Part shown: in pieces, positions 1 to 12,681 of the stretch
Layout of the letters: every line of letters begins with the position of its first letter
How positions within the stretch are numbered: position 1 is the stretch's first letter
Assembly (NCBI GenBank): GCA_004794655.1
Contig: SMMW01000130.1
Coordinates: 496,001-560,000, forward strand
Length of the DNA: 64,000 bases
Source of the DNA: Marisa cornuarietis
Taxonomy: Eukaryota > Mollusca > Gastropoda > Architaenioglossa > Ampullariidae
Direction: 5' to 3'
The notes under the pieces: generated by a model
What the model was told of the DNA's origin: nothing
The model's database searches: none
The model's input: only the letters and a program-made list of their open reading frames with translations
Position numbers and translations under genes: made by a program

Positions 1-71
1 AGACAGGTGATGTAACAGTGTAATAGTAACATTAGAAAACAAAGTATCAAGATTGAGAACGATGCCTTCAA

Positions 72-1145
72 TTAACATGAAAAATTATTTTGTTTACGTT
101 CGTCATGAGAACACTTCTTACGGCGCAGACCGGAAAACAAGTCACACACTGACTGTCTGTATTTCGTTCCTGCAAAGAAGTAAACAAAGAAGTTAACGCT
201 GCTGTTAATGATGCTTCCAGCCTCCGCACAGTTCACGAGCAAGATGAAGGTGTTGTTATAGCGACCGTTACTCTGAACTTCCGGTTGAAAAATTTTTATC
301 ATTCTGATCACAATGTTTGGAACTGAGAATATAAGAAACACTACAGACAGAATCACCAACATTTTCGTGGCGGCTATTTCCTTCTTAGTGTCTGATGATG
401 TTGTTTGTTGTCGAAATGCTACCGTTTGCACCAACTTGAACCCTGTGATTGCAGTTGAAATTAACACGATAATAGGAATTCCTAGCGACAAGATGGCGCC
501 ATAGTAAATTCCTTCAAGGTCGTTGACAATAGATTTGTTTTCGATATAAAACTCTGTTATAAACACTCCTAGTGTAGTTTTATTTCTTCGTATGTCAAAC
601 AAACATAATACTTTATAGGAAAAAGCTGTAATGAAAAAGGGAAAAGTTGTGCAACACCCACCTAGAAGAATAAAAGCTAGAATGGCCTTCATACTGAGAA
701 GTGTTTTAGCATGTAGGGGGAAGAGAACACTGACACATCTCTCACAAGACGCCAAGGCCGTCAGGTACATTGAGCAGTACATGATGCCCAGCATTCCAAG
801 CAGACGGCTGTTTATAATAAATTGGAAAACAACCCCATACAGGCCGTCTTCAGTTGCCATGTACAAACCGTCCACATTAAGAATAAACAGAAATAACACG
901 TTCAGAAGATGGACTAGTTCCAATGAAAACAGACAAATGTTGATTCTGTTGTTAAGACCTTGCTTGTAGAAGACAACAACACTGACGGTTGTTCCGAATG
1001 TTCCAACGATGAACATCAGTGGCATGACAGTGACTCCCCTCAGCTTGGTGACGAGCAGTTCTGTCTCTTGACTGATTGGGTCATCTGGGTATTCCTGGGG
1101 TATCATGGGTACACATCCTCGAGGAACATCTATAGTGCTGTTCAT
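72..1145 (-). CDS. Intronless 7TM receptor, array copy 1 (chemosensory-type)
   Basis: This is an intact 357-residue membrane receptor. Hydrophobic segments lie near residues 38-60, 70-91, 106-134, 152-175, 212-236, 258-281 and 298-323, giving a rhodopsin-like seven-helix layout. E135-R136-C137 stands where DRY is usual. S274-V275-P276 in TM6 replaces the W-x-P switch, N318-F-F-V-Y322 replaces NPxxY, and E76 aligns with D2.50. Possible N-glycosylation sites are N2 and, in extracellular loops, N188 and N203. C11 and C181 are the obvious extracellular cysteines. The start is the second methionine of the family. The first, used by copies 2, 4 and 5, is GTG here and is followed by a 1-base deletion, so it cannot be used. 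Chemosensory function is inferred from family type and tandem setting; a peptide or small-molecule receptor is possible. Confidence 0.85.
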   Translation of the reverse strand: MNSTIDVPRGCVPMIPQEYPDDPISQETELLVTKLRGVTVMPLMFIVGTFGTTVSVVVFYKQGLNNRINICLFSLELVHLLNVLFLFILNVDGLYMATEDGLYGVVFQFIINSRLLGMLGIMYCSMYLTALASCERCVSVLFPLHAKTLLSMKAILAFILLGGCCTTFPFFITAFSYKVLCLFDIRRNKTTLGVFITEFYIENKSIVNDLEGIYYGAILSLGIPIIVLISTAITGFKLVQTVAFRQQTTSSDTKKEIAATKMLVILSVVFLIFSVPNIVIRMIKIFQPEVQSNGRYNNTFILLVNCAEAGSIINSSVNFFVYFFAGTKYRQSVCDLFSGLRRKKCSHDERKQNNFSC

Positions 1146-3208
1146 AGTGCTTGCAACTGTTGGAACGTTAAATAAAAAGGGTCTTTTGCTAGAAAGTCTA
1201 GTCCTGATGACACCTGGAACCTTACATTAAGAAGCCTATGAAAGATCTAAAGAGCAAATGAGTATCGAGAATTCAAGACTAGATTTCTTAATGAACGATG
1301 GCGTCTAGGGTCAGTCACTAACCCGAACACTTCATAGGCATAGTCTTATGTTATTCGCAGCGCTCAACGACTCTCATTAAAAAGTCACTTCTTTATACTT
1401 GATTTTTAGTAAGTTATTAAAGCTTATTGTATTACACTTTTAACGTCTTAATTTCTTTCAGAACTTTGAGTCTTTTACAACCTTCTTTTATTATAGTGGT
1501 AAGCGTCAAGGACGGAGAAGGAACAAACAAGAGTCTTGTACAATATATCGCTCACGACACCTGATGCAGTCATCAGCAAAAAATATTATCTGTACTCGAT
1601 GATATAAGTTGAGTTCATGGACTAGCTGACAAATGCATTGAACAAAATTTTACTCTCAAATTTCAAGTTTTTTTTATCTCAAAAAGAGTTTCTTTCTCTT
1701 TCCACCTTTCAGTGCATTTCATGATATCAGCTTGTTATCACAAATCGCTGAAAATCAGGTGAGATGAAAACCTAATCCTTTAGTCAGGAGCGTTTCTACT
1801 CCCAAATATTAAGAAAATGTGCTTGTCTGAATACAAAAAATCTGTTAATTCTGAAGGATCAACAATGTAAAACTTTTCATCACAGGCTGTGTCTTGAGGC
1901 AGCGCTACAAGTTGTCGAGTAAAACCTTCCAATTAGAACTTCAGGCTGTCTCCTTTTTTCCGAGCTTCGTGTGCAAACGTCTGAAATATTTCTAACTTAG
2001 CGAGTGAAGGAGACATTAAGTAGGTGAAGAACCGTATACACACTGTACAAACTGTGTATAAACGTATGGACTCTGTATACACACTGTATGCACACTATAT
2101 ACACGCTGTACACTCTGTGTGCCCATGGAACTCGTAGCAGCACCGACCGTGGAACTGGTGAGCACTACCAGCAGCGACCTGACATCAAACATCGATGAAG
2201 ACTGGAATGTGACATCTCTCCTGATAATTGTTGCGACTATATATCGTTGTAAATTAGTTTGTAGAGCTGCAGGTATTTCTGTTTTAGTACTTTGAGTGGC
2301 TCTCAGATGCCATTTAGGCTGAACACAAAGATCCTCTTCAGCAACGGTGGGCTTCCAAAACTACACTCTCCACAGAATTTCTTAATGTCAAATGAGTTCA
2401 AATAAAAAATAACGTTTGTTGAGACATTGACTGGAGCTCGCTTCTGAAAAGAAACGATAAAAGCGTGTAGACATTGTATAGAATTACCAGATGTCAATCT
2501 ATGCATGAAAAAAAAAACAAATTCATGTTTTTCTATGCAACTGATTTATTCTGAGGATTTGTTTTTCTTCAATATTAAATTTCAAAAATACTTTGCAATA
2601 ACGAGTTCTCCTAATAAAGAATATTGATTAACTTTTGTAGAACTTATCTCTAAGACATTGTTAACTAATGGGTATGACATTTTCATGTTAAAGTTATTTA
2701 TAAACAAAGCTACTAGTATATTTTTAATCACTATCGATAAACAATTTTTCATATTTTGTATTTCTGTGCTCTTTTTAGTTTGAGGTATGTCAACAGTTGG
2801 ATTTTGTTGAAGAGCTATGCAAAATTAAGGACTATCGTTCAATAAGACTGTAATATCTAAACAAACACTAGAATAATCCCAGCTAACAATTGGCCTGGGG
2901 ACATTATTTGTACACGTGTTCGACGAGCGCCATCCTTTGTGTGACTGCCTGGAGCCAGTAAGACAGAATATTCACGCTCGGGGCCAGTTCATTCATCAAC
3001 TTGGTAACTTTTCTGTGTGTATAATATTTGTTGTATTTTTATATTATTCATTTATTCGTAGGCTAGTGGACACCCAGTGACATCATGCTTAAGACAAGCG
3101 TTATTAGTAGATATTCTGGGAGCATAACAGTTATCCTTATGAGAAAGGTGCATCAGAGATGAAAAGATTGAGAGAAAGAAATATGTAGGAAAGAGAAAAA
3201 GAAAATAA
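1146..3208. other. Duplicated upstream flank of receptor copy 1
   Basis: No gene is recognised. Blocks of this flank recur upstream of the other array receptors: around 1300 (also near 10150, 22790, 28980 and 35335), around 2040-2320 (the conserved block listed separately), and around 3060-3150 (also near 17424, 30170, 36560 and 41200). It should contain the promoter of copy 1 on the minus strand, but I cannot place a TATA box or initiator with confidence. Confidence 0.6.
2080..2240. other. Length-conserved upstream block, copy 1
   Basis: An AC-rich stretch with repeated TATACAC/CTGTACAC words is followed by about 125 bases that occur upstream of all six array receptors without insertion or deletion. 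On the plus strand this stretch stays open in every copy and reads as a short acidic segment, then a hydrophobic stretch (here ...SLLIIVATIY). On the minus strand it lies upstream of the receptor start, where promoter or 5' leader sequence is expected. It may be a regulatory element or a small coding exon. Confidence 0.45.
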
Positions 3209-3209
3209 G

Positions 3210-3210
3210 C

Positions 3211-3267
<57 letters not shown>
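3210..3267. repeat. (ATA)n microsatellite, LINE 3' tail
   Basis: About 19 ATA units lie directly at the 3' (left) end of the minus-strand LINE remnant. They look like its tail rather than independent simple sequence. The poly-Tyr and poly-Ile reading frames across it are artefacts. Confidence 0.85.
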
Positions 3268-3268
<1 letters not shown>

Positions 3269-3968
3269 ACGCATCCAAAGAAATTGCACTTTCGTGAACC
3301 TTTAATTCATTCGTCAATTGACTGGTTGGGAGAAGCACATGGGACAAACAAGGCATGCAATTCAGTCTGTCTTTGGCAACATTGAGTAGGTCGTGCACAG
3401 GACGACCAGTTTACTTGTTTACAGTGTAATCAAGTTCTTTTGACCACCGCGGTGTCAACTCGCAAAATACCTTAAAGGACAGTCTTCGACAAAGAGTCGT
3501 TCCGGGTCACATGACCAAATCGGACCAATTAACGCCGCATGTTTTTCTTTCAAGTAAGGGTGCTGCTGCCTTATGAGTGTGGTGACAAGACTTCGTACAA
3601 CGTCCTTGGTTCTTTATTCTCTGTACGAGAACCAAAGCAGCCTCCCCCAGACACTCTTCTTGACTACCTAGATTCGTTTCTTCGTATCAGCAAGCGGAGT
3701 CCACGTTTAACACGTGTGGAAAAGGATGGGTACTACAAGAGACTCGTACATGTTGCGTGTTGTAGTAAACCTGCTGTTACGGTTGCCTCAGACTCTGTTC
3801 AGCCTTTCCATTGCCGCTGTGATCCTGATGTAGATATCTGTTGTGAAACTACAGTCCTGTGAGTTGAGGGGGGGGGGATCTCCCATGTACCTAATGCTGT
3901 TTACCATGCGGTACTCCATTCATGTACATCTCTGTACATTGCCGTCGCCAATGCGCATCACTTGTTAG

Positions 3969-4052
<84 letters not shown>

Positions 4053-5345
4053 AGCATGGTGGTAAGTTCTTACAGTTCTCTATTAGTGCCTGCTACCAGA
4101 GTGACGTCGTTTGCAAAGCGTGCATTTCTAATGTGCCTTCCAGCAATTAAAAAGTAAGTGTGAGAGCTTAGAAGTTTTACTCAGTAAGTTCTCCAGAAAA
4201 GGGTAAACAATACAGGCGATAGCAAGCATCCTTTCTGGACGCCGACTGTTGTGTCAAAGAAATCTCCCATTTGGTCACCCAAAAGTGCTGCGCTTCGATG
4301 ACGTGAACTAGATAATGTTCGATTTTTGCACTACAAGCCACATCCCCTCGTGCCACTCTCTGTTTAAAAAGCCCTTTTAGACTGTTAAATTGTGGTAGAG
4401 GTGGTGCTGATGCTTAAGATGCTTCTCTATCAAGATGTGACAGCTAACGATTTGTTGTGTTCCTACCTGATCTAAAGCCAGCCTTTTCTTCTACCAGTTT
4501 TTCAGTAGTGGTGCTGATGCGATTCTTTATCACTTTCAGCATGACTTTGCTTGGTTGGTTAATTAAGCTCATTAATTTTTAGTTCTGGCACTGTTTTCTG
4601 ATTCCTTGTTTTTCTGATTTAAAAAAGGGTATGACTAGTCACTGCGTTCATTCTTTGTGCCATTCGTTGCGCTCCCAGATTCTTCGTCACAGAGCAGAGA
4701 GGTTGTGTCATACCCACCTTATTATTGCCTTATTAAAACAGCCCAGCTGGAATGTTGTCAATGCCGAGTGGTTTTCTTGTCTTCAGACTGCGTACAGGTT
4801 TTTCAGCCTCTTCCCGTAGGATTGTTAGTCATAAATGTTTGCTGGTCTGTCAGGTGGTTTTGATGGATGTTGGCGTCTGTTTTCAGGTTGGAAGTTATAT
4901 AGTTCTTTTTCACATTAAGTACAATGGATGTTTACTTCGCTTCATTCTATGATGCATTGACTGACATGGGGAATGTCTTTAATGTTTAGTAGGTTTGTTT
5001 GGTGTCAATCCGTCCCAGTCGCTTATGTATGATTCGGCAATGACCCTCGATTGATATTTCTCTTGTGGCTTTCATTCCTTTTCTTATGGAACAATTCACT
5101 TCTTTGTAATTGAAAGTCTCTTCGAGCTTGCTTTTCCTTTCTCTGCTCAAGACCTTCCTTTGGTTCACAGACATCTCGGATGTCCTTCGTGACCCAGGGT
5201 TGTGTCTTCTTCTTTTGACGCCCTAGCATTTCCTGGGGTGTTGACAGTAGCACCTCTTTGATGTTTACAGTGAGGGTATGCACATCACAACCTTTAATAT
5301 TCAATGCGGCGAATTTATTAACTTTAGCTTGTAGATTTCCCAAAC
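3268..5345 (-). mobile_element. Decayed non-LTR retrotransposon (LINE), unit 1
   Basis: The minus strand shows broken LINE coding sequence. Nearest the 3' end (about 3300-3400) is a piece reading LLNVAKDRLN. Near 3510 is RFGHVTRNDSLSKTV, matching the WFGHVTRHDS region of LINE C-termini. Near 3600-3750 is SLVVPIL and a degraded match to the usual ILLYGCETWTLL region. Around 5023-5343 is the basic linker before the reverse transcriptase (PWVTKDIRDVCE). Many stops and frameshifts mean it is dead. Homologous remnants sit at the same place in the other units, so it was inserted before the array expanded. Confidence 0.7.
3969..4052. repeat. (TGTC)n microsatellite
   Basis: About 21 TGTC units lie inside the LINE remnant. 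The same tetranucleotide sits at the equivalent place in other units: long at 24826-24926, short near 18319-18332. It therefore pre-dates the duplications and has changed length since. Confidence 0.95.
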
Positions 5346-6560
5346 AAGTTTGCTATCAAAGGATTTAGACTGCATTATTGGCTTAGTTAAAAGTGGCATT
5401 AAAGCTAAAAATGATAACCCGAGTGCAACATTTTTTCTTTATGATCGGGTTAAGTTCATTTTAAAATAATAATTTCCAGAATATCAGTACATGATTCTGC
5501 TTTATTTTAAAGATATAAGCCTTTAAATATGGCGATTCTCACCTGCCTCTAGGAAAGCAGAAGAAAATATTTCTCATATGCTTACTCCCCAGTAGTATTT
5601 GTAACAGTCAGTGTGGCTAGGTTAAGCAAATCTGTGCACGACTTTCAGTCAAAAGAAGAAACATTACTCAGGTTCTCGTGTTCAAGAAGCCATTATTTCC
5701 TTAGAAATAAAACGGCACATTTTGGAATACAATCCTACAAATCAGAATTTTATGTAAAGCTTTGACTGATGTTTTAAAAAATTAAAAGATTTAAACCAAA
5801 TCCACTCCACAGACTGTTAAGTAAGTCTTCTACCGATTAAAATTTATTGGGCAACAATCTCAGACATTACAGTTTCCGTTGTATCATTGATTGTCTGTTA
5901 CTAAGTGGGCTATCTGAGTTAATTTTTCATGTGTATTATTGCTAATAAAATATGGACACATTTCAAATGTGCGTTTGTCTCAGATAAACTCCTGAAATTC
6001 TTTTATTTGATAGATGATTGATTTCCAGCATTACATTTTAATTTTATAGTTACAACTTACTGCTCATAATGACTTTTTGCACCATTAAAAATATAACATT
6101 ACAGTTTGATACATATTTATCGGTGAAAAAACTTATTTCGTTCTCGTTTAGCTGCAAGCAAAATTTACTATTTGTGACCCCCCCCCCACACCCACGACAA
6201 AATGAGTCTTAACTCGGAAACTTGATATTTTACAAATTAAAATGTAAAGGTTATGAACTTAATTTTGATCCAAAAGTGTTCTTCTACTCCTAAAATTGAA
6301 TGAGTCATAAAGGTTTGAAATGTGTACGGTGGCGGCCTTTTTGAGAAAAGCGGGTTTAAAGATTTTCAGCAATGCCACTAGGTTAATTGTTCCTTAGCAA
6401 CGGGTACTTCTAATTGTTAACACTGTACTAAACTTTGCATGACGATAAAAAAACAGCACGCTACATCATTTCAAGTAACAAAAAGTACATAACAATCACC
6501 ATTTGTGTGCTTTTTAATACCCTGCCCTGTTAGTAAACGAAACGTAAATAGAAGAAAAGT
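5346..6560. other. AT-rich duplicated spacer
   Basis: No gene is seen. Parts recur in other units; for example the stretch near 5430-5520 recurs near 25640-25730 and 31745-31840. Short C and A runs are present. Confidence 0.5.
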
Positions 6561-8933
6561 GTTACTGCGTTCTAATTATCATTCACACTCACAGAAACAA
6601 CAGAGTTCTAAATATAAATGTTTAAAAAATTGAAAAATGTATCCTTTGACATACCGGAAAACCTGAAGAACTGGTGGGTCACACAAAAATACAACCTTCG
6701 AGACGCCTTCTTTCATGCCTGGTTGTTCTTGTTCATGCACATGTACGGTTAACTCACTCAGCATCGAGTAAACACTTTCCTCTTTATTCAATTAAAAAAA
6801 GCACAAACTGTTCCACTGGCTTCATGGGTTACAAGCTTATGATGCTTCGTCACTCAGATAGGTGTTCGCCTTGATTTCGCTTTACACAGCGCATGAACAA
6901 AACCTGGCGGAAGGAACGAGTTTCGTCCCCTTTAACCAATCGCTCAGCGCCTTTTCTTTCGTAACCAAGGAGAGTTCAGTATCTGATTCTCCCATTGGAT
7001 ATCATCGCAATCAACGACCAGATTTGCTTACCCCTAAACTTTTGCACAAGAATCTTTTGAATAATTAATATTTGAATCAATCAGTAGAGTAACTGAAAAT
7101 ACAGACCCCGGGCTCTCTAGCAAGCTATAACTTGATGGGGTTCTGACAGGGAATTAGTACCTAAACAGGGTTTGAATTTCCTGTGGAAATCGGGACAGAT
7201 CACCAATTGGTACCTCAACTAAAATGTCTTTTAAGAAAATTTCTAACTTTTATTTAACATAGCGCGAGATGACTCATTTTGTCGTGGCAAGTCACATTTA
7301 AGCTACTCATACGTTTGTGCCACTCAATTCATTTTTATGTTTCAAGCACGCACATAAATGGTGCCCCCACATTGTGCCCCGACACTGTGAATTGTGCTGG
7401 ATAAGGATACGACTGTCTGGTGCTTGATCTTTGTTTAAGCTTTTTATACCAGCAGTCGTAGTTGGTTTTAACAGCTCGTGCTTTTGTATAGTTGGCACTG
7501 CTGTAGAAAGACGATATCTTCGTTTTACTCAAAGTCCAAGACTGGCCTGTACTGTATAAGTGACTGGATAGCAATCACTTTTAAAATTTTTTGACCAAAT
7601 TCTTGAGAACGATTTGGGCACGAAGTTCGCAAAGCACATTTGAGCAAAGCAGAGATCTGTAGATGCAGACCTCTGAACAATGTTAATCCAGTGGACTTCG
7701 TTGCCATTATCTTAAGAATTTGCTAAATGAATACAAACTACCTTCATCTGAATGTCGAAGAGAACATTCAGCAATAGCAGAATGTGTCATGGTCTCTTTT
7801 CTTTAACCCATGATTGCTTCTTGTCTCACACTACTTTTAGAAATACTTTCCATTGATTACTTCCTGTTTTCTCGACAAATCCATGTGGGATTAAGAAAAA
7901 AAAAACATTAAAATAATGTTTCTCGTGCGACTTTTCATAAAATACCACTGGAATATGTTTTCGTGATACTTTATGCGGTTCTTACTGAGCGCCGCGTTGT
8001 CCTTTAACAATGGTGAATGAAGAGAGCTTTATCTAGCAAGGGGGGATAACCAGTCTTATTTACAGACGAGAATAACAGAGAAGCTGGAAAATTACAGAGA
8101 TAGCCCTAGCGATATCTGTTGACTCTGTCAAGTTCTAAAAAAAAAAAATTGAAATGCTGTCTTTTGAATAAATTACCACAGATTAGTGACATTGTTTTCA
8201 CTACTTTGCTAGACCTTCCTTGAACTTCGCTGAGCAGAAAGATGTCTGACATCTTCAGAACTGGACTGAACGCCATCTTGAACTCACTTCGCGGTGGTCA
8301 AGACATAACGCAACCCCATGATATCGTGGTTGACTTGAAAACAGGGTTAGACTGTCATCTGATTATGACAATATGTACAATTTACTGTTAAGTTCTTTAC
8401 TGATACAAACAACAACAACAACAACAAAAAATCAGATATAGGCCAACAGCAGGCCTCGGTAGAATTTAAACTATCTGACGTTCTATAGTTGTTTTATTGT
8501 GTGGTCATGTCATATATATATATATATATATATTATATATAGTGTCCTTTCGCGTCATGTCATACATTTAATTAAGATATTTATATGTATACTAACTAAT
8601 GAACAAATGTAACACAATAATAGAATAATATTTGTATATGACTATAAAATATTTGAAATAAATACATAAAGCGCTGTTATAAAAATACCAAGTTCAATAG
8701 CGACTAGAAAAAAATCTTTTTACTAAAAGTAAATGTAAAATATTAATAAATCCGTTCACTACGTGTTCCACCATAGATCATACTTTCCTTTATCAAATAA
8801 TTCTATCCACATTTAAACTTTTCTCTGAGATCTCACATAGCAAGGTTTACGAATTTTACTATGCTTAACAACCAACAAGATATTAACGGGATCATTTGCA
8901 ATTTCCAAAGTATCAAAACTGCAAACGCTGCCC
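6561..8933. other. Duplicated 3' flank of receptor copy 2
   Basis: No intact gene is seen. The stretch is collinear with 18410-21420 (3' flank of copy 3) and in part with 25990-27745 and 37750-38730. Shared landmarks are near 6730-7060, 7430-7700 and 8210-8480. An (AT)n run lies at about 8513-8534 and an (AAC)n run at about 8409-8426. Small reading frames here do not keep frame between copies. Confidence 0.55.
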
Positions 8934-10077
8934 TCAATTACCCGTAAAATTCTTTTGTTTACGTTTGTCATTAACACACTTATTACGGCGATGACAAGAA
9001 AACAAGTCACACACTGACTGCCTGTACTTTGTTCCTGCAAAAATGTAAACAAAGAAGTTGACGCTGCTGTTAATGATGCTTCCAGCCTCTGCACAATTCA
9101 CAAGCAAGATGAGGGTGTTGTTATAGCGACCGTTACTATGCACTTCCGGTTCAAAAATTTTTGCCATTCTGATGACAATGTTTGGAACAGAGAATATAAG
9201 AAACACTACAGACAGAATCACCAACATTTTGGTGGCGGCTATTTCCCTCTTAGTGTCTGATGATGTTGTTTGTTTTCGAAACTTTACCGTCTGCACCAGC
9301 TTGAACCCTGTGATTAAAGTTGAAATTAACACGATAATAGGAATTCCTAGCGACAAGATGGCGCCATAGTAAATTCCTTCAAGGTCGTTGACAATAGATT
9401 TGTTTTCGATATAAAACTCTGTTATAAACACTTCTGTAATACTTTTATTTCTTCGTATGTCAAATAAACATATTGCTTTATAGGAAAAAGCTGTAATGAA
9501 AAAAGGAAAAGTTGTGCAACACCCACCTAGAAGAATAAAAGCTAGAATGGCTTTCATACTGAGAAGTGTTTTAGCATGTAGGGGGAAGAGAACACTGACA
9601 CATCTCTCACAAGACGCCAGGGCCGTCAGGTACATTGAGCAGTACATGATGCCCAGCATTCCAAGCAGACGGTTATTTATAATGAACCGGAAAACAACCC
9701 CATACAGGCCGTCTTCAATTGTCAGGTACAAACTGTCCACATTAAGAATAAACAAAAATAACACGTTCAGAAGATGGACTAGTTCCAAGGAAAACAGACA
9801 GAGGTTGATTCTGTTGTTAAGACCTTGATTGTAGAAAACAACAAGACTGACGGATGTTCCGAATGTTCCAACGATGAACATCACTGGCATGACAGTGACT
9901 CCTCAGCTTGGTGACGAGACGTTCTGTCTCTTGACTGATTGGGTCATCTGGGTATTCCTGGGGTATCATAGGTACACATCCTCGAGGAACATCTATAGTG
10001 CTATTCATAGTGATTACATTCGATTGAACCGTTAAATAAAAAGCGTCCTTTGTGAGAAAGTCTGGTCCTGTTGACAT
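8934..10077 (-). pseudogene. 7TM receptor copy 2, frameshifted near its N-terminus
   Basis: Homology covers the full 380-residue length of the long family form, starting at the upstream methionine (MSTGPDFLTKDAF). Near 9900 two bases (CT) are missing compared with copies 1, 3, 4 and 5. This shifts the frame just after the LVTKLR motif before TM1. The remaining 318-codon frame, opening at the internal ATG at 9890 (MPVMFIVGTFG), keeps all seven membrane segments and the ERC and NFFVY motifs. It would lack the conserved extracellular N-terminus. No other lesion is visible, so the break is recent or is a sequencing or assembly error. Confidence 0.75.
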
Positions 10078-12001
10078 CTAGAGCTCTATATTAAGGAACC
10101 TATGAAGAATCTTAAAGAGAATTCAAGGCAAGGTTTCGTAAGTAGCGTTGGAGTCTAGGGTCGGTCACTAACACTCACACTTTACTGCCATAGTCTAGTG
10201 TTATTCACTGCGAACATCACCCTTCATTAAGAAGTCACTCCTTTATACTTGATTGTCAGTTAGTTGTTAAAGCTTATTGCAGTACACATTTAACGTCCTA
10301 ATTCCTTTCATAACTTTGCGTCTCTACATTTATTTATCGTCCAGTGTCAAGAACGGAGAAGGAACAAAACAAGAATCTTGTGCAATATATCTCTCATTAC
10401 ACATGATGCTGTGATCTGCGAAAAATATGGCTTGTATTCGATGACATTGTTTGAGTTTACAGCAGCGATTGCCTTCCTGCACAGCTTAATATTGTGGACT
10501 AACTGACAAATGGCTTCAATAAAATTATACTCTAAAATAACAAGTTTTCTCCCCAAAAAGAGTTTGTCTTTCTCTTTGAACTTTTCAGCGCATTTGCCGC
10601 TAGTAGATTGTTATCAAAAATCGTTGAAAGTCAGGTGAGATGAAGACATGTTTACTTAGTCAGGCTCGTTTCTGCCCACACACATCAAGAAAATATGTTT
10701 TTCTGAATAGAGAAAATCTTTTTATCTATAGGAATGCACAATTAGTTTTAAAGCAACGATAAAAGTCTTGTGACGAGTGAAAATCTCCCCATCACAGGCT
10801 GTGTCTGAAGGCAGCGCTACAAGTTCTCTGACGGGTAACACTTTCCCATTAGAATAACTTCTGGCTGTCTTCTTTTTCCGGGCTTCTTCATGTGCTGGCT
10901 TCTGAAATATTTTCAGCTCAGCGAGTTAAAGGGACATTGAGTGGGTGAAGACCCGTATACACACTGTACGAACTGTGTATAAACGTTTTATGAACTCTGT
11001 ATACACACTGCATGCACACTATATACACGCTGTACACACTGTGTGCCCATGGATTTAACAGCAGCACCGACCGTGGAACTGATGAGCACTAACAGCAACG
11101 GCCTGACATCTTACATCGATGAAGGCTGGAAAGTGACATCCCTCCTGATAATTGTTGCGATTATGTATCTCTGATTTGAAGAGCTGCAGGTATTTCAGTT
11201 TTATTTCTTGAAGTGATGCTCTGATGCCATTTCGGCTGAACACAAAGATCCTCTTCAGCAACAGTTTGCTGCCAAAACTTACACTCTTCTTATAATTTTT
11301 TTCAATAGCAGCTAAAAAAAATTATGTTTGTTGAGATAATAAGGAGACATGACAAGAGCTCGATTCTGAAAAGAAACGATAAAAGTGTGTAGATATAATA
11401 TAGATATTACTAGATGTCAGTCAATGCATGAACAGAAAGTAACAAATACTTGTTTCTGTATGCAGCTCAATTTATTCTAAATAAACGATGGTGTTTAATT
11501 TGTCGTCAAACTAATTTCTAAGGCGAATTTCTAACGGGAATGACATGTTCATCTTAAAGTTATTTACAGACTAATAGGCTAGTATATTTTTAATACCTAT
11601 CGATAACTAATTTTTCATTTTTTTATAATTCTGTGCTTTTTGAAGTATGAGCTATGTCAACAGTTGGATCTGGTTGAAGGAGCTGTGCAATGTTAGGTAC
11701 TATCGTTCCGTAAGACTGTAATATCTAAACAAACACCACAATAATCGCAGCCAGCAATTTTTGCCTACCTTCCCCGATTCTTGTAGTCAGAATAAGTTGT
11801 ATGTATATATGTATTTGTTCAAGTCATCGACGAGCGCCACCCTCTGTGTGACTGCCTCAAATAGCCAGTACGACAGAACATTTACGGTCGTGGTCAGTTC
11901 ATTCCTCAACGTGGTAACGTTTGGTTTATATAACTTTTGTTATATTTTCATACTGTTCATTTACTAGTCAGCTACTGGACGGTCAGTGGCTTCATGCTTT
12001 T
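10078..12001. other. Duplicated upstream flank of receptor copy 2
   Basis: The stretch is collinear with 1146-3080. No gene is recognised. Unit homology stops at about 12001, in the middle of the stretch that resumes near 17424 and is continuous in other units, because a foreign block is inserted. Confidence 0.6.
10955..11170. other. Length-conserved upstream block, copy 2
   Basis: Counterpart of the block at 2080-2240. On the plus strand an ATG at 11049 opens a frame of about 40 codons ending in a hydrophobic run (SLLIIVAIMYL) and a TGA. Confidence 0.45.
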
Positions 12002-12393
12002 AAGTGTAACTATCAGGGGGTGGTATAGGCAGGGAGGAGGTTTACTGCGTCTTTGTTTTTACACACTGTGGTTTTGTCTCTCCCACACAGCGATAAGGGA
12101 AAAATCGTGAGCTTTCGGTTTTATTGTGTCTCACGTGCGGCCCAGCAGGACAGAGGTGGGTCTATAGGCCCGTTCGTAAACAGCCATTGATATCGCTGTG
12201 ACTGGAACTTTGGTTGTCGCAGTGGGTGCTGTTGCCGAGGCTGAGGCCTGGGCAGAACTTTCATATCGGGGGAGCAAGCTGCGTCATAGGGCGGGCTATG
12301 CTATTTTGCGAGAGGGGAGAGCGGGTAGGATCGATGTTTGAGAGGGGTGTGAGGTTGGGCGTTGGTTGGTGTTGCGTGTGATTTATGAAGTGG

Positions 12394-12492
12394 GGTTAGG
12401 TTTAGGGTTTGTGTTAAGGGTAGGGTTTGGGTTAGGGTTAAGTTTAGGGTTAAGTTTAGGTTTATCGGTTTGGGTTAGGGGTAGGGTTAGGT
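12394..12492. repeat. Degenerate telomere-like repeat (interstitial)
   Basis: About 100 bases are made of TTAGGG, TTTAGGG, TTAAGTTTAGGG and similar G-rich words on the plus strand. TTAGGG is the usual molluscan telomere repeat. The tract lies inside the foreign block inserted into unit 2, not at a unit boundary. Confidence 0.8.
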
Positions 12493-12681
12493 TATATTGT
12501 AGTGAATTGAGCAGACGACAAATGTTGAGGACTGGTCGAGTGACGTTATGGTGATTGACATAGGAGGTGTGTTAAATGATTGGCTGGTTTGGGGATGGTT
12601 TTAATCATGTGATATTTGGTGCGGGAAAGTTTGTTGATTTGATTTCATGTTAGCAGTCGAGAGAAAGTCGAGAGGAGACAA

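Noticed and set aside
631..969. Plus-strand frames of about 112 codons opposite the receptors (also at 9496, 22117, 28305, 47759, 61761)
   Set aside because: They are shadows of the minus-strand receptor genes, conserved only because the receptor is; the opposite frame has clear 7TM structure.
3052..3270. Poly-Tyr frame
   Set aside because: Translation of the (ATA)n LINE tail.
12366..12554. Gly/Leu-rich frame
   Set aside because: Arises from the telomere-like repeat.
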